A DNA stretch of 64,000 nucleotides from Pseudahrensia aquimaris (GTDB taxonomy: Bacteria > Pseudomonadota > Alphaproteobacteria > Rhizobiales > Rhizobiaceae). This document shows, piece after piece, positions 24,302 to 34,112 of the stretch. The notes under the pieces were generated by a model. It had not been told where the DNA came from. It saw nothing but the letters and a program-made list of their open reading frames with translations, and ran no database searches. How positions within the stretch are numbered: the first letter of the stretch is position 1; each line of letters opens with the position of its first letter. The position numbers and the translations under genes are program-made. Location: NCBI RefSeq assembly GCF_042676045.1, contig NZ_JBHTJV010000026.1:62001-126000 (forward strand), written 5' to 3'.

Positions 24302-26740
24302 TCAGGCCAGTTCGTCCAGATCAACCGTTTCGTCGTCAAACTGTGCTTGTTCAATCTTCCATAGAAAATCGTAACCCACATCGTTCCAGATCAGATAGCC
24401 GTTTCCGCCGGCTACCGACGAAATGTCATAGTCATCGCGGCTGCCCGCAAGAATAATCGTATCGGTTCCGCCTTTGCCCATCATCACCTGATTGCCCTCA
24501 GTATCGAGGAAGAAATCATCGCCCGATGTGCCGTTGAGCAATTCGTTAGGGCCGCCGCGAATGACGTCAGGCTGGCTGCTTTCTTCGCGGAACAGCGCAT
24601 TCACATCTGAGAAATTCTGCACCCCTTTCAGCAGAATCGAATTACCCTCAGCATCTGCGACCAAAAGATCGCGGCCTTGATCCGTGATTACCAGATCATC
24701 GATGGAGGAAACGCTGTCGCTTTGTAAAAAGTCGAGCGTGTCTTCGATGGTGGAAAAAGCGAGCGCCGTGTCGTTGCCTTGCGAGAAAATGATCGTGTCC
24801 GCGCCGCGCCCGGCGTGCAGGAAATCATCTCCCGCGCCGCCGTCGAGAATATCGCTGCCAGAGCCGCCATACAGACCGTCATTGCCATCTCCACCGACGA
24901 GCATATCCTCGCCACGACCGCCAAAAATTGTATCGTCGTCTCCCATGCCGAACAGCGCGTCGTCGCCGTTGCCGCCGATTACGCGGTCCGCGCCATCTCC
25001 GCCATCCAGCATGTCAGCGCCATTTTGGCCATAGAGCGTGTCATCGTCTGCGCCACCCCACATTTTATCGTCGCCATCGCGTCCGAAGAGACGGTCTTCG
25101 CCGTCTTGACCATGCATTTCCAGTTGTCCGTCATTGCCGAACATCCTGTCGTCGCCAGCACCGCCGAGCATTAAAGTCGCGTCTTCGGTTGCACGCAACA
25201 CGTCGTCAGCATCGCCACCGCCCACGCGATCAAATGCGGTGAACACGTCCTCTTGCATGACTTCGACATCTGAATTGCGCTCAATGATGTCAGCCAACGT
25301 TACACCGCGCACGGCTTCAAGTTCCGCCTCGCTCATGCGGTTTTCGTGCCAGTAGCTGTCGCCGTCGCGAACGCGCATGAATTGATCGACTACGATGGTC
25401 TGAAACAGTTCGCCCAGCAGCGAGCCGTCAACAGGATCTTCCGCTAAACCACCGACATAGAGATCAATGTTGTCGACAGTGCCATAGAGTTCTTCCAAGC
25501 GCTCTTGCAGGACTTCATCGCTTGTAATGTCAGCAAAGCTCTCGGCACGGTCTAGCCCATAGGCTTCCCGTGCACCGTTATAATCATCGAGGCCGTGATC
25601 TCGGCCCCGCTGGATGTTGAGTGACGCCAAGTCAAAGCCACCTGCGCCGGGAGGACCGAAAAGGAAGTTCCGCACGTCATCAATAATTTGCGAATCCAGC
25701 TCTTCTGCTTCTTGGATACCCGCACCACGAAGCGTTTCTTCAATTCCACCCTCATTGCTCAGCCGGTCAGGACGGAAAAAGGCATCGCGGAGTTGTAGGT
25801 GCCCGAATTCGCTCTCGGAGCCGTCTTCCTTGAAGCGCAGAATATCGCTCGACAGCATCGTGTGACCGAGGCGGAACGCAGCGGTGGAAAATTCGTTGGC
25901 AATCTGTGGGTCCACGTCAGCTTTGTAACCATCCCACGCGGCAATCGCGTCTTCACCCACCAGTTTGGGCAGAAATTCGTTGAACGTGATGATCTGAAGT
26001 TGGGCCTCAACCGTTTTGCGGGCCTCTTGGAAGAGCGTCTCGCCATCCAAGGTCGGGTTTTCCTCGGCAAGCTCTTCGACCAAACGATTGTGCTCGCGGG
26101 CAAACAGCGTGTGCAGAGAAGCAAGCCCGATATTCTCGTTTGCGCGCACATCACCTGCAAGAAACAAATTTGGCGCTGTTGAAGGCGCATTGGCGAGGCC
26201 AGCGGTGTTGAAACCCATCAAATCGCCATCAGACATAATAAGTTTGCCATCGTCAGACCGCAGTGCGTCCATACGCTCTTGAGAAGAACCGTAAACGCTG
26301 CCCGCATCGATAAATGGAGTGATTTCGTTGATTTGCTCGCGGGGTGTTTCAGTACCCGTTTCTTCATCGAATGCAGAGCGCATAAACTGAATTTCGGATT
26401 CGCCGGTGCCGAGCGGGTCAAACATCAAGTCGCCAGTTGGCACCCGCATATTTGCCGGTTCTTGCGTCAGTCCACTTTCCGTTAGCGAAAGATCGTGGTC
26501 GATGAACTGGCCCCACATCCACATAAAGTTGGACAGTCCAAGTTCGTTGCCGATTGGTTCGTCCTGATCGAAGACAGCGTTGCTGACTTCACGAGCCAGC
26601 GGCCGGTCAGCGCCCGCCAAAGTGGAAATACCATCGCCATAGTCCGATTGTGAAACACGCAACAATTGCGTGTGCGTTTGTCCCATCTCGGGATTTTCGG
26701 AATTGTTGTTGGCCCCATTTGGCTCACGATACTCGGACAT
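24302..26740 (-). CDS. Secreted animal-type haem peroxidase with RTX calcium-binding tail
   Basis: An 812-residue protein in two parts. Residues 1 to about 490 are an animal (myelo)peroxidase-type domain: distal His82 in WGQFIDHDLSLTE, catalytic Arg215 in LFAREHNRL, proximal His293 in FRLGHTMLSS. Residues about 525-650 are RTX nonapeptides (GGAGDDRMFG and similar), followed by an acidic C-terminal region with no signal peptide at the N-terminus, so type I secretion is expected. Such bacterial peroxidases oxidise halides or phenolics outside the cell. The frame extends to 26809, but the ATG at 26738-26740 (MSEYREPNG) is preferred, with GAGG just upstream. No secretion genes lie nearby. Confidence 0.92.
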   Translation of the reverse strand: MSEYREPNGANNNSENPEMGQTHTQLLRVSQSDYGDGISTLAGADRPLAREVSNAVFDQDEPIGNELGLSNFMWMWGQFIDHDLSLTESGLTQEPANMRVPTGDLMFDPLGTGESEIQFMRSAFDEETGTETPREQINEITPFIDAGSVYGSSQERMDALRSDDGKLIMSDGDLMGFNTAGLANAPSTAPNLFLAGDVRANENIGLASLHTLFAREHNRLVEELAEENPTLDGETLFQEARKTVEAQLQIITFNEFLPKLVGEDAIAAWDGYKADVDPQIANEFSTAAFRLGHTMLSSDILRFKEDGSESEFGHLQLRDAFFRPDRLSNEGGIEETLRGAGIQEAEELDSQIIDDVRNFLFGPPGAGGFDLASLNIQRGRDHGLDDYNGAREAYGLDRAESFADITSDEVLQERLEELYGTVDNIDLYVGGLAEDPVDGSLLGELFQTIVVDQFMRVRDGDSYWHENRMSEAELEAVRGVTLADIIERNSDVEVMQEDVFTAFDRVGGGDADDVLRATEDATLMLGGAGDDRMFGNDGQLEMHGQDGEDRLFGRDGDDKMWGGADDDTLYGQNGADMLDGGDGADRVIGGNGDDALFGMGDDDTIFGGRGEDMLVGGDGNDGLYGGSGSDILDGGAGDDFLHAGRGADTIIFSQGNDTALAFSTIEDTLDFLQSDSVSSIDDLVITDQGRDLLVADAEGNSILLKGVQNFSDVNALFREESSQPDVIRGGPNELLNGTSGDDFFLDTEGNQVMMGKGGTDTIILAGSRDDYDISSVAGGNGYLIWNDVGYDFLWKIEQAQFDDETVDLDELA

Positions 26741-26897
26741 AACCCTCGGTTTCCTCAACTCGGGTCCAGATTGTCCCGAATTGAGACAGATCATGGACGA
26801 CTTCCGCATTCAGGAAAAGGTATTGCAAGCGCTATGCCACAAGCAGTCGCGGCATATGGTAAACGCACGGAAAGCTAAAAGTTAGGAGGGTGGGGCC

Positions 26898-27524
26898 TCA
26901 GTCGGCGAAAAGAGGATCACCAGAATAGGCGGAAACTTCGCACGAAGTGTGGGCTTTTGCACAGAAACTTGTGGCCTTAGACAGACTGTCGAACGGGCCC
27001 AACACCAGAGCGGCGCGAAACTCTTCGCCCTCCTGGCGGAAACGCACCAGAGGCTCCGTATCTGTAAGATCGAGTTCGAGGTTGTCTTGTGTGCCTTGAT
27101 ATACGGACGACACAGCCTCCAACGGATTGTAGCCGCCCATAATAACGCCCAGCGGTGCGGGCGTCGCTTCCACTGGAGTCACGGCAATCGGTCCATCTTG
27201 CTCAACCCACTTTTTGACGGAGGCAGTGGTCATCGGATCAACGTCTTGCAAAGGCAACGAAGGTTGAGCTGGTTTAAGGACCGCCGCCATAAATTCTGGT
27301 TGTTCTTTCAACGTGTTCAGGTAGGCGGTGCCACCTGCAATGCCGCTGGCGGAAAATGCGAAGAATGCCCAAGCATAGATTGCAAAAGTTCCAATGCTGC
27401 TTTCACTCTTGCGAACTTGCTCAACGTGAAATTCTGCTGCTTCACGCGCAGCCCGCTTAGCAGACAGTTCGATCAGATCTTCCGCCTTCACCGATGGCTT
27501 TTGCTTGCCAAACTTCTTCATCAT
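26898..27524 (-). CDS. Single-pass membrane protein with possible SPOR-like C-terminus
   Basis: A 208-residue protein not assigned to a family. A basic N-terminus (MMKKFGKQKPS) and a charged helix precede one membrane segment (about residues 44-68, IGTFAIYAWAFFAFSASGIAGGTAYL), leaving a periplasmic domain of about 140 residues. The last 45 residues (FRAALVLGPFDSLSKATSFCAKA) have the beta-alpha-beta rhythm of SPOR peptidoglycan-binding domains, with cysteines that could pair; this is a weak inference. Tandem ATGs at 27524 and 27521 follow GGGGAAG. It is divergent from glmU. Confidence 0.68.
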   Translation of the reverse strand: MMKKFGKQKPSVKAEDLIELSAKRAAREAAEFHVEQVRKSESSIGTFAIYAWAFFAFSASGIAGGTAYLNTLKEQPEFMAAVLKPAQPSLPLQDVDPMTTASVKKWVEQDGPIAVTPVEATPAPLGVIMGGYNPLEAVSSVYQGTQDNLELDLTDTEPLVRFRQEGEEFRAALVLGPFDSLSKATSFCAKAHTSCEVSAYSGDPLFAD

Positions 27525-27680
27525 GCTTCCCCATAGGGTTTTCCCACCGTTGCACCCCGCTTGTTTATCGACCAAAGAAGGTTAAGAAATCGCAACTTTT
27601 GCGCCGCCGTTTTACTGCGGCTTAAGACCAATTCGCTTATTTGGCCTAGACTGCCAATTCGCAAGTCCTTGGGGATATCG

Positions 27681-29036
27681 ATGTCAAGAACATGCCTAAC
27701 AATCATCTTGGCTGCGGGTGAGGGCAAGCGCATGGCTTCCGCAATGCCAAAAGTGCTTCATCCCGTTGCCGGCCTGTCTATGGTTGGCCATGTCATCGCC
27801 GCCGCCAAACTGGCGGGAAGTAATGATGTGGCGGTTGTGGTAGGCAATCAGGCGCAGCGCGTCTCGCAGCATGTTTTGGCGTTAGACAAGAGCCTGAAAG
27901 TCTATGAGCAAACCGAACGCAAGGGCACGGCCCATGCCGTTCTCGCGGCAAGCGAGGCCATACAACAGGGCTATGACGACATCATAATCCTGTTCGGTGA
28001 TGTCCCGCTTCTGAAAGCGGAGACCTTGGCAACAGCCCGACAGGGACTTGCCAATGGTGGCGATATCATCGTGTGCGGGTTTGAGACCGCAACGCCCCAT
28101 GGTTATGGCCGGATGATCATGGACGGTAATTCTCTCGTCGCTATTCGTGAGCACAAAGATGCAAGCGAAGAAGAGCGCCAAATCACCTTCTGCAACAGTG
28201 GCATCATGGCCTTTCGCGGCGACAGGCTTTTAGACCTGCTGACGGCTGTGAAAAACGACAACGAACAAGGCGAATATTACCTACCCGACACCGTTCAGAT
28301 TGGCGTTGCGAATGGCTTGAATACGATGGCCGTTGAGGTACCGGAAAACGATACTCTGGGCGTCAACGATCGGGTGCAATTGGCGAGGGTGAGCGAGCTA
28401 TGGCAAGCGCGCAAAGCCGAAGAATTGATGCGTGCAGGCGTGACAATATCAGCCCCGTCCACGGTCTTGTTTCAACACGATACAGTGGTTGAACCCGATG
28501 CTGTGCTTGAGCCCAACATCGTATTTGATGCAGGCGTGATAGTTAAAAGTGGCGCGACCATCCGATCTTTTTCTCACCTGGAGGGCACCATCGTTTCCCA
28601 AGACGCTGTAATTGGCCCGTTCGCACGGCTGCGGCCGGGAACGGTGATCGAGAAATCGGCAAAGGTCGGCAATTTCGTTGAAACCAAAAACACGGTTCTC
28701 GGTGAAGGCGCAAAAATCAATCATCTGTCTTACATCGGCGACGCCAAGGTTGGCACCAAGGCCAATATCGGGGCAGGGACAGTTACCTGCAACTACGATG
28801 GCGTAAACAAGCACGCCACAACCATCGGCGCAGGCGCATTTATCGGCACCAATTCGTCGCTGGTCGCGCCTATCGAAATTGGCCGCGATGCCATGACCGC
28901 CGCTGGCAGTGTCGTCACCAAAGACGTGCCAGACGAAGCGCTTGCGGTGGAACGCAGCGAGCAGAAGACAATAAAGGGATTGGCAGCGAAAATTCGCAAG
29001 CGCAATCAGGCAATAAAAAATGCTAAGAAGGCTTAG
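27681..29036 (+). CDS. glmU: GlmU, bifunctional GlcNAc-1-P uridylyltransferase / GlcN-1-P acetyltransferase
   Basis: A 451-residue enzyme completing UDP-GlcNAc synthesis for peptidoglycan and LPS. The N-terminal pyrophosphorylase domain opens IILAAGEGKRMASAMPKVLHPVAG; the C-terminal half is a left-handed beta-helix of hexapeptide repeats with GPFARLRPGTVI, NFVETKN and IGAGTVTCNYDG. The ATG at 27681 is preceded by GGGGAT; the frame extends to 27561 but the extra residues are not GlmU-like. It lies upstream of glmS, the enzyme supplying GlcN-6-P for the same pathway. Confidence 0.96.
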   Translation: MSRTCLTIILAAGEGKRMASAMPKVLHPVAGLSMVGHVIAAAKLAGSNDVAVVVGNQAQRVSQHVLALDKSLKVYEQTERKGTAHAVLAASEAIQQGYDDIIILFGDVPLLKAETLATARQGLANGGDIIVCGFETATPHGYGRMIMDGNSLVAIREHKDASEEERQITFCNSGIMAFRGDRLLDLLTAVKNDNEQGEYYLPDTVQIGVANGLNTMAVEVPENDTLGVNDRVQLARVSELWQARKAEELMRAGVTISAPSTVLFQHDTVVEPDAVLEPNIVFDAGVIVKSGATIRSFSHLEGTIVSQDAVIGPFARLRPGTVIEKSAKVGNFVETKNTVLGEGAKINHLSYIGDAKVGTKANIGAGTVTCNYDGVNKHATTIGAGAFIGTNSSLVAPIEIGRDAMTAAGSVVTKDVPDEALAVERSEQKTIKGLAAKIRKRNQAIKNAKKA

Positions 29037-29184
29037 GCCACTTCTCGGCTGACACGCATTAACGGTTGAAACGTTTTGTGAGTTATTTTTGCGTGCGACA
29101 GTGTTAAGCCGCCGCAGACATGGGTGCAGCGCAGACACAACCTGACTCGGGTCCGAGTCTGCAAGCTAAAGGGGTTGAACGGAT

Positions 29185-31011
29185 ATGTGTGGAATTGTTG
29201 GTATCATTAGCACGCGCCCCGTCGCGCCGTTGATCGTCGATGCGCTGAAAAGATTGGAATACCGTGGATACGATTCCGCAGGCGTCGCCACGCTTGATGG
29301 CGGCAAACTTGGTCGTCGCCGCGCCGAGGGCAAGTTGGGTAATCTGGAACAACGCCTCTCAGACGAACCGCTGGCGGGCACAATCGGCATCGGCCATACG
29401 CGCTGGGCTACCCACGGCGCCCCTGTCGAGGTCAACGCCCATCCGCATTTCTCAGAAGAAGTCGCGGTTGTCCACAACGGTATCATCGAGAATTTCCGCG
29501 AACTGCGTCGCGAGTTGGAAGCCAAAGGGTTCACCTTTTCATCTCAAACAGACACGGAAGTCATCGCGCATCTGGTGGCTTCACACATAAAAGACGGGCT
29601 TGCCCCGCAAGAGGCCGCGCTTGCCGCAATCAAACTTCTGCGCGGGGCGTTTGCTTTAGCCGTATTGTTTGGTGGTCATGACGATCTCATCGTCGCCGCG
29701 CGGCAAGGCCCGCCACTAGCAATTGGTCATGGCGAAGATGAGATGTATCTTGGCTCAGATGCGGTGGCACTGGCACCGTTTACGAACAAGATTACCTATC
29801 TGGAAGATGGTGATTTTACCGTTCTTACAAAGACTTCCTATCAAATACTCGATCTTGATGGCAACAAGCTGGAACGGCGCCAACAGATCTCCGGCGGCAG
29901 CGCGATGCTGGCGGATAAGGGCAATCACCGCCATTTCATGCTGAAAGAAATCTATGAACAGCCCGAAGTGATTGGCCACACACTCGGCCACTACCTTTCC
30001 TTCAACAACCTCCAAGTGAACCTGCCTGAAAGCGGTGGCTTGGATTTCGCCAAGATCGACCGGATCAATATGACGGCTTGCGGAACCGCCTACTATGCCG
30101 GGCTCACGTCAAAGTATTGGTTCGAAGGTCTGGCGCGATTGCCCGTCGACATCGATATTGCGTCAGAATTTCGATACCGCGAAGCGCCGCTTTCGAAAGA
30201 CGGCCTATCGCTGTTCATTTCGCAATCTGGCGAAACCGCAGACACGTTGGCCGGTTTGAAATACTGCGAAGAGCAGGGCCAACACCTTGCCGCAGTCGTG
30301 AATGTTCGTGAATCGACCATCGCTCGTGCGTCCCACAGCGTTTTCCCAACGCTTGCCGGGCCGGAAATTGGCGTTGCATCCACCAAAGCCTTCACATGCC
30401 AATTGTCGACGTTGGCATCGCTAGCGGTTGCCGCAGGCGTTCAGCGCGGTCACATTGACCGCGAACGCGAAAAGCAATTGGTGCGCGATCTGTCGGAAGC
30501 CCCACGCTATGCAAACGAAGTGCTGCATCTTGAGGATACGATTGCAAAATTGGCACACCGTCTGGCGAACAAGCAGCACGTTCTGTATCTGGGTCGCGAC
30601 ACGAATTTCCCGCTCGCTATGGAAGGCGCGCTGAAGCTCAAAGAACTTTCGTATATACACGCTGAGGGTTATGCGGCAGGCGAGTTGAAGCACGGACCGA
30701 TTGCTTTGGTGGACGAGAACATGCCCATCGTTGTGATTGCGCCGCATGACCGTATTTTCGAAAAAACCGTATCCAACATGCAAGAAGTCGCTGCCCGCGG
30801 CGGACAGATTATCTTGATCACCGATCCCAAGGGCGCCGAGGCTGTCGGCATGGACGAGGCAGAGATCATCGTGATGCCGGAAATGCCGGAGATCATCACA
30901 CCGATCATTTACGCATTGCCCATTCAGATGCTCGCCTACCATACGGCCGTCCACATGGGCACCGATGTGGACCAACCGCGCAATCTGGCAAAATCGGTAA
31001 CGGTCGAGTAA
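29185..31011 (+). CDS. glmS: GlmS, glutamine-fructose-6-phosphate aminotransferase
   Basis: A 608-residue enzyme making GlcN-6-P from fructose-6-P and glutamine. The catalytic N-terminal nucleophile is Cys2 (MCGIVGIIS). The glutaminase domain is followed by two SIS isomerase domains (SQSGETADTLAGLKYC; GRDTNFPLAMEGALKLKELSYIHAEGYAAGELKHGP). The C-terminus ends in NLAKSVTVE, the standard form. Together with glmU it forms a UDP-GlcNAc block. No glmS ribozyme or riboswitch is evident in the 148-base gap upstream. Confidence 0.97.
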   Translation: MCGIVGIISTRPVAPLIVDALKRLEYRGYDSAGVATLDGGKLGRRRAEGKLGNLEQRLSDEPLAGTIGIGHTRWATHGAPVEVNAHPHFSEEVAVVHNGIIENFRELRRELEAKGFTFSSQTDTEVIAHLVASHIKDGLAPQEAALAAIKLLRGAFALAVLFGGHDDLIVAARQGPPLAIGHGEDEMYLGSDAVALAPFTNKITYLEDGDFTVLTKTSYQILDLDGNKLERRQQISGGSAMLADKGNHRHFMLKEIYEQPEVIGHTLGHYLSFNNLQVNLPESGGLDFAKIDRINMTACGTAYYAGLTSKYWFEGLARLPVDIDIASEFRYREAPLSKDGLSLFISQSGETADTLAGLKYCEEQGQHLAAVVNVRESTIARASHSVFPTLAGPEIGVASTKAFTCQLSTLASLAVAAGVQRGHIDREREKQLVRDLSEAPRYANEVLHLEDTIAKLAHRLANKQHVLYLGRDTNFPLAMEGALKLKELSYIHAEGYAAGELKHGPIALVDENMPIVVIAPHDRIFEKTVSNMQEVAARGGQIILITDPKGAEAVGMDEAEIIVMPEMPEIITPIIYALPIQMLAYHTAVHMGTDVDQPRNLAKSVTVE

Positions 31012-31146
31012 CCCGCCACTGTCATGCCTCAATGGTGAATTGTATGGTTGCTCGAACAAGGGCATGATGGAGCGCGCGCGAGAGGTGCGCTCAAGCGGGC
31101 AGGGGCCACAGGCTACCTGAATAGGACATTGGCAAAAAACAAAGAC

Positions 31147-31860
31147 ATGGCACCAGAAAAGCGTGCGCGCACATCGGGCATGGCGCGGCTGAGGAATTAT
31201 TTCTTCACCGGCTTTGTCATCTGCGCGCCATTGTTTCTGACGATTTATCTCACCTGGTCGATCATTGAATGGGTCGATTCCTGGGTGAAGCCCTACATCC
31301 CCCGCGTCTACAATCCAGACGAATATCTGCCCTTTGCGGTCCCCGGTTTTGGACTGATCGTTGCCCTTTTCCTCATCACAATTGTTGGGTTCCTTACGGC
31401 AAACCTTATTGGCCGCTCCATAGTCGGCTACGGAGAGCGCTTGCTGGCGCGAATGCCGGTGGTGCGCAACATCTATTCAGCGTTGAAGCAGATATTCGAG
31501 ACCGTTTTTGAAGGCGACGCCTCCAGCTTTCAAAAGGTCGTCCTGGTCGAATACCCGCGCAAAGACCTCTGGGCATTGGCTTTCGTCGCCACCGATACAC
31601 TTGGCGAGGTTCAAGCGAGGCTGGATCAACCAGCGGGCAAGACCGTCAGTGTCTTTCTACCAACTACTCCCAATCCGACATCAGGCTTCCTGCTTTTCGT
31701 GCCGAAAACCGATGTGATTGAGCTGGATATGAGCGTTGAAGAGGCCGCGAAGCTTGTTATTTCTGCTGGATTGGTCGCGCCGGATTTCGAAAGCAAAAAG
31801 GCGGCGGCCATTGCCGCCCATGAAAAAGCCAAGCAGGTTCGTAAAAAGGAAAAGACCTAG
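31147..31860 (+). CDS. DUF502-family membrane protein
   Basis: A 237-residue protein with two membrane helices (YFFTGFVICAPLFLTIYLTWSII and FGLIVALFLITIVGFLTANLI) separated by the family block WVDSWVKPYIPRVYNPDEYLPFAVPGFG, then GERLLARMPVVRNIYSALKQIFETVF and a soluble beta-rich domain. DUF502 proteins are widespread and uncharacterised. The ATG at 31147 is used; a TTG at 31129 has an AGGA closer to it and is a fair alternative. Its stop shares CTAG with the recG stop. Confidence 0.88.
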   Translation: MAPEKRARTSGMARLRNYFFTGFVICAPLFLTIYLTWSIIEWVDSWVKPYIPRVYNPDEYLPFAVPGFGLIVALFLITIVGFLTANLIGRSIVGYGERLLARMPVVRNIYSALKQIFETVFEGDASSFQKVVLVEYPRKDLWALAFVATDTLGEVQARLDQPAGKTVSVFLPTTPNPTSGFLLFVPKTDVIELDMSVEEAAKLVISAGLVAPDFESKKAAAIAAHEKAKQVRKKEKT

Positions 31861-33965
31861 CCTGCTTGCAACAAGCGCACGGCGTCGTCTTTAGAGAACA
31901 GATAAAGCAAGACTCGCAGCGCTTGTCCGCGTGGGGAAGCCAAATCTGGATCGTCATTCAAGATCAGACGCGCATCGTCTCGCGCAATCTCCAATAATTC
32001 CCCGTGCTCTTCGGCTCGCGCTATTTGAAAGCCCGGTCCGCCAGATTGACGGGTGCCGAGAATTTCACCTTCGCCCCGCAACCGCAAATCTTCTTCCGCT
32101 ATGCGAAATCCGTCTTCCGTCTCCCGCATGATCTTGATCCGCGCTTGAGCCACTTCGCCGAGTGGAGCTTTGTAAAGCAGCAGACAGGTCGATGCCATCG
32201 ATCCGCGGCCAACTCGTCCGCGCAATTGATGCAGTTGCGCCAGCCCAAAGCGTTCCGCGTGCTCTATCACCATAATCGTGGCATCCGGCACATCAACGCC
32301 CACTTCGATCACGGTTGTCGCCACTAGAACCTGGGTGCGTCCATTTTTGAACGCATCCATCGCTGCATCTTTCTCCGCAGGTTTCATGCGTCCGTGTATC
32401 AGCCCAACTCTTTCGCCCAGCACTTTTTGCAAGGCAGCAAACCGTGTCTCGACAGACGTGACAGGCAGTTCGTCGTTGTCTTCCACAAGCGGACAAATCC
32501 AATAAATCTTGCCGCCCTTTGCCACCGCATCGCTCACCCGGCCGACGAGTTCGTCCAGCCGTTCCATCGACAGGGCATTGGTGATGACTTTTTGGCGTGT
32601 GGGCGGCTTTTCATCGAGTTTCGAGACATCCATATCGCCAAAGAATGTCAGCACCAGCGTACGCGGGATGGGCGTCGCCGTCATGACAAGAATATCCGCA
32701 GCTCCGCCCTTTGAGGCGAGCGATAACCGCTGATGGACGCCGAAACGATGTTGCTCGTCTACTATGCCCAAGGCCAGGTCTTTGAACACAACATTGGCTT
32801 GAAAGATCGCGTGGGTGCCAACCAATAGATCAATGTCGCCGGACGCCAATTCCGCATAAATCCGCTCGCGTTCCTTGCCCTTTTCCCGGCCTGTGAGAAT
32901 GGCCAGCCGAATACCTGCTTTCTCAGCCAGCGGCCCAATAGTCGCCAGATGCTGACGCGCGAGAATTTCGGTGGGCGCCATAATGGTAGCCTGACCGCCA
33001 GCCTCAATCGCGGCAGCGCAAGCGAGCAACGCAACGATGGTTTTGCCGGAGCCGACGTCGCCTTGAAGCAGCCGCAACATGCGCTGAGGGTTTTCCATGT
33101 CTGAAACGATCTCACCGACAGAGCGCTTTTGTGCACCAGTGAGTTCGTAGGGGATAGCGTCGAGAATGATGCGCCGTTTCGAACCATCCCCTTTCCACGC
33201 TTTGCCAGCGCCGCGTTTCATCTTTGAACGCACCAATGCCAGCGCCAATTGGCCCGCCAGCATTTCATCATAGGCGAGACGTTTCCAAGCGACAGCTTGG
33301 GGCGAAACGTCGAGCGCATCTTGCGGATTGTGAAGACGGCCCAAGGCTTCCTGAACGGTCGGAAAGCTCTGCCGCGCCAGCACATTTGCCTCAATCCACT
33401 CTGGCAGATCGGGCAGATGGGTGACAGCAGCGCGGACCGCCTTGTTTATGATCTTCTGTGAAATGCCTGCAGAGAGCGGATATACCGGCTCAATCATCGG
33501 CAATTCGTGCAGCTTTTCTTCCGCCACCACATAATCGGGATGAACCATTGCAGCGCGACCGTTAAACCAATCCACCTTGCCGCTGACATAACGCACGGAG
33601 CCAACCGGCATCTGCTTTTCCAGCCAAGAGCCTTGGCCGTGGAAATATGTGAGAGCCATTTCGCCCGTCTCATCGTGGACATAGATGCGATAGGGCAGCC
33701 GTCCTTTGCCGCGTGGCGGCGGCTCGTGGCGGTCGATACGCACTTTGATAGTCGCCAGCACACCTTGATGCGTGTCGGCAATTTCCGGCCTGTTGCGACG
33801 GTCAATCACTGAATGGGGCAGGTGGAACAGCAGATCAATCACCCGCGCACCCGTGTCGGGGTTGTTTCCACGCAGCAGCTTGGTCAACGACACCGCAAGT
33901 TTCGGCCCAATGCCGGGCAGCTTTTCGACGGGCGCAAACAGCGGGTTGAGGATATCGGGACGCAT
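31857..33965 (-). CDS. recG: RecG, ATP-dependent DNA helicase
   Basis: A 702-residue branch-migration helicase that processes stalled forks and Holliday junctions. The N-terminal wedge/OB domain begins LFAPVEKLPGIGPKLAVSLTKLL; the motor has Walker A GDVGSGKT, the DEQHRFGVHQR Walker B variant typical of RecG, TATPIPRTL and QLRGRVGRG. Length is normal. It is divergent from sdhE-mfd, an arrangement common in Hyphomicrobiales. Confidence 0.97.
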   Translation of the reverse strand: MRPDILNPLFAPVEKLPGIGPKLAVSLTKLLRGNNPDTGARVIDLLFHLPHSVIDRRNRPEIADTHQGVLATIKVRIDRHEPPPRGKGRLPYRIYVHDETGEMALTYFHGQGSWLEKQMPVGSVRYVSGKVDWFNGRAAMVHPDYVVAEEKLHELPMIEPVYPLSAGISQKIINKAVRAAVTHLPDLPEWIEANVLARQSFPTVQEALGRLHNPQDALDVSPQAVAWKRLAYDEMLAGQLALALVRSKMKRGAGKAWKGDGSKRRIILDAIPYELTGAQKRSVGEIVSDMENPQRMLRLLQGDVGSGKTIVALLACAAAIEAGGQATIMAPTEILARQHLATIGPLAEKAGIRLAILTGREKGKERERIYAELASGDIDLLVGTHAIFQANVVFKDLALGIVDEQHRFGVHQRLSLASKGGAADILVMTATPIPRTLVLTFFGDMDVSKLDEKPPTRQKVITNALSMERLDELVGRVSDAVAKGGKIYWICPLVEDNDELPVTSVETRFAALQKVLGERVGLIHGRMKPAEKDAAMDAFKNGRTQVLVATTVIEVGVDVPDATIMVIEHAERFGLAQLHQLRGRVGRGSMASTCLLLYKAPLGEVAQARIKIMRETEDGFRIAEEDLRLRGEGEILGTRQSGGPGFQIARAEEHGELLEIARDDARLILNDDPDLASPRGQALRVLLYLFSKDDAVRLLQAG

Positions 33966-34112
33966 TGCGCGACCGTGCCAAGACGGATCAACTCCCGCAA
34001 GATGCGGCTACCCGTCTCACACCTAAATTTCATCAGCCTTTTCGGCTGACACATGCTCCACGCTTGCCTATAAGCGCAGAACCTAATTTCAAATCGCCAT
34101 AGGTCTGTTCCG

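Noticed and set aside
29037..29184. glmS ribozyme or riboswitch upstream of glmS
   Set aside because: No ribozyme core is recognised in 148 bases, and this control is typical of Gram-positive bacteria.
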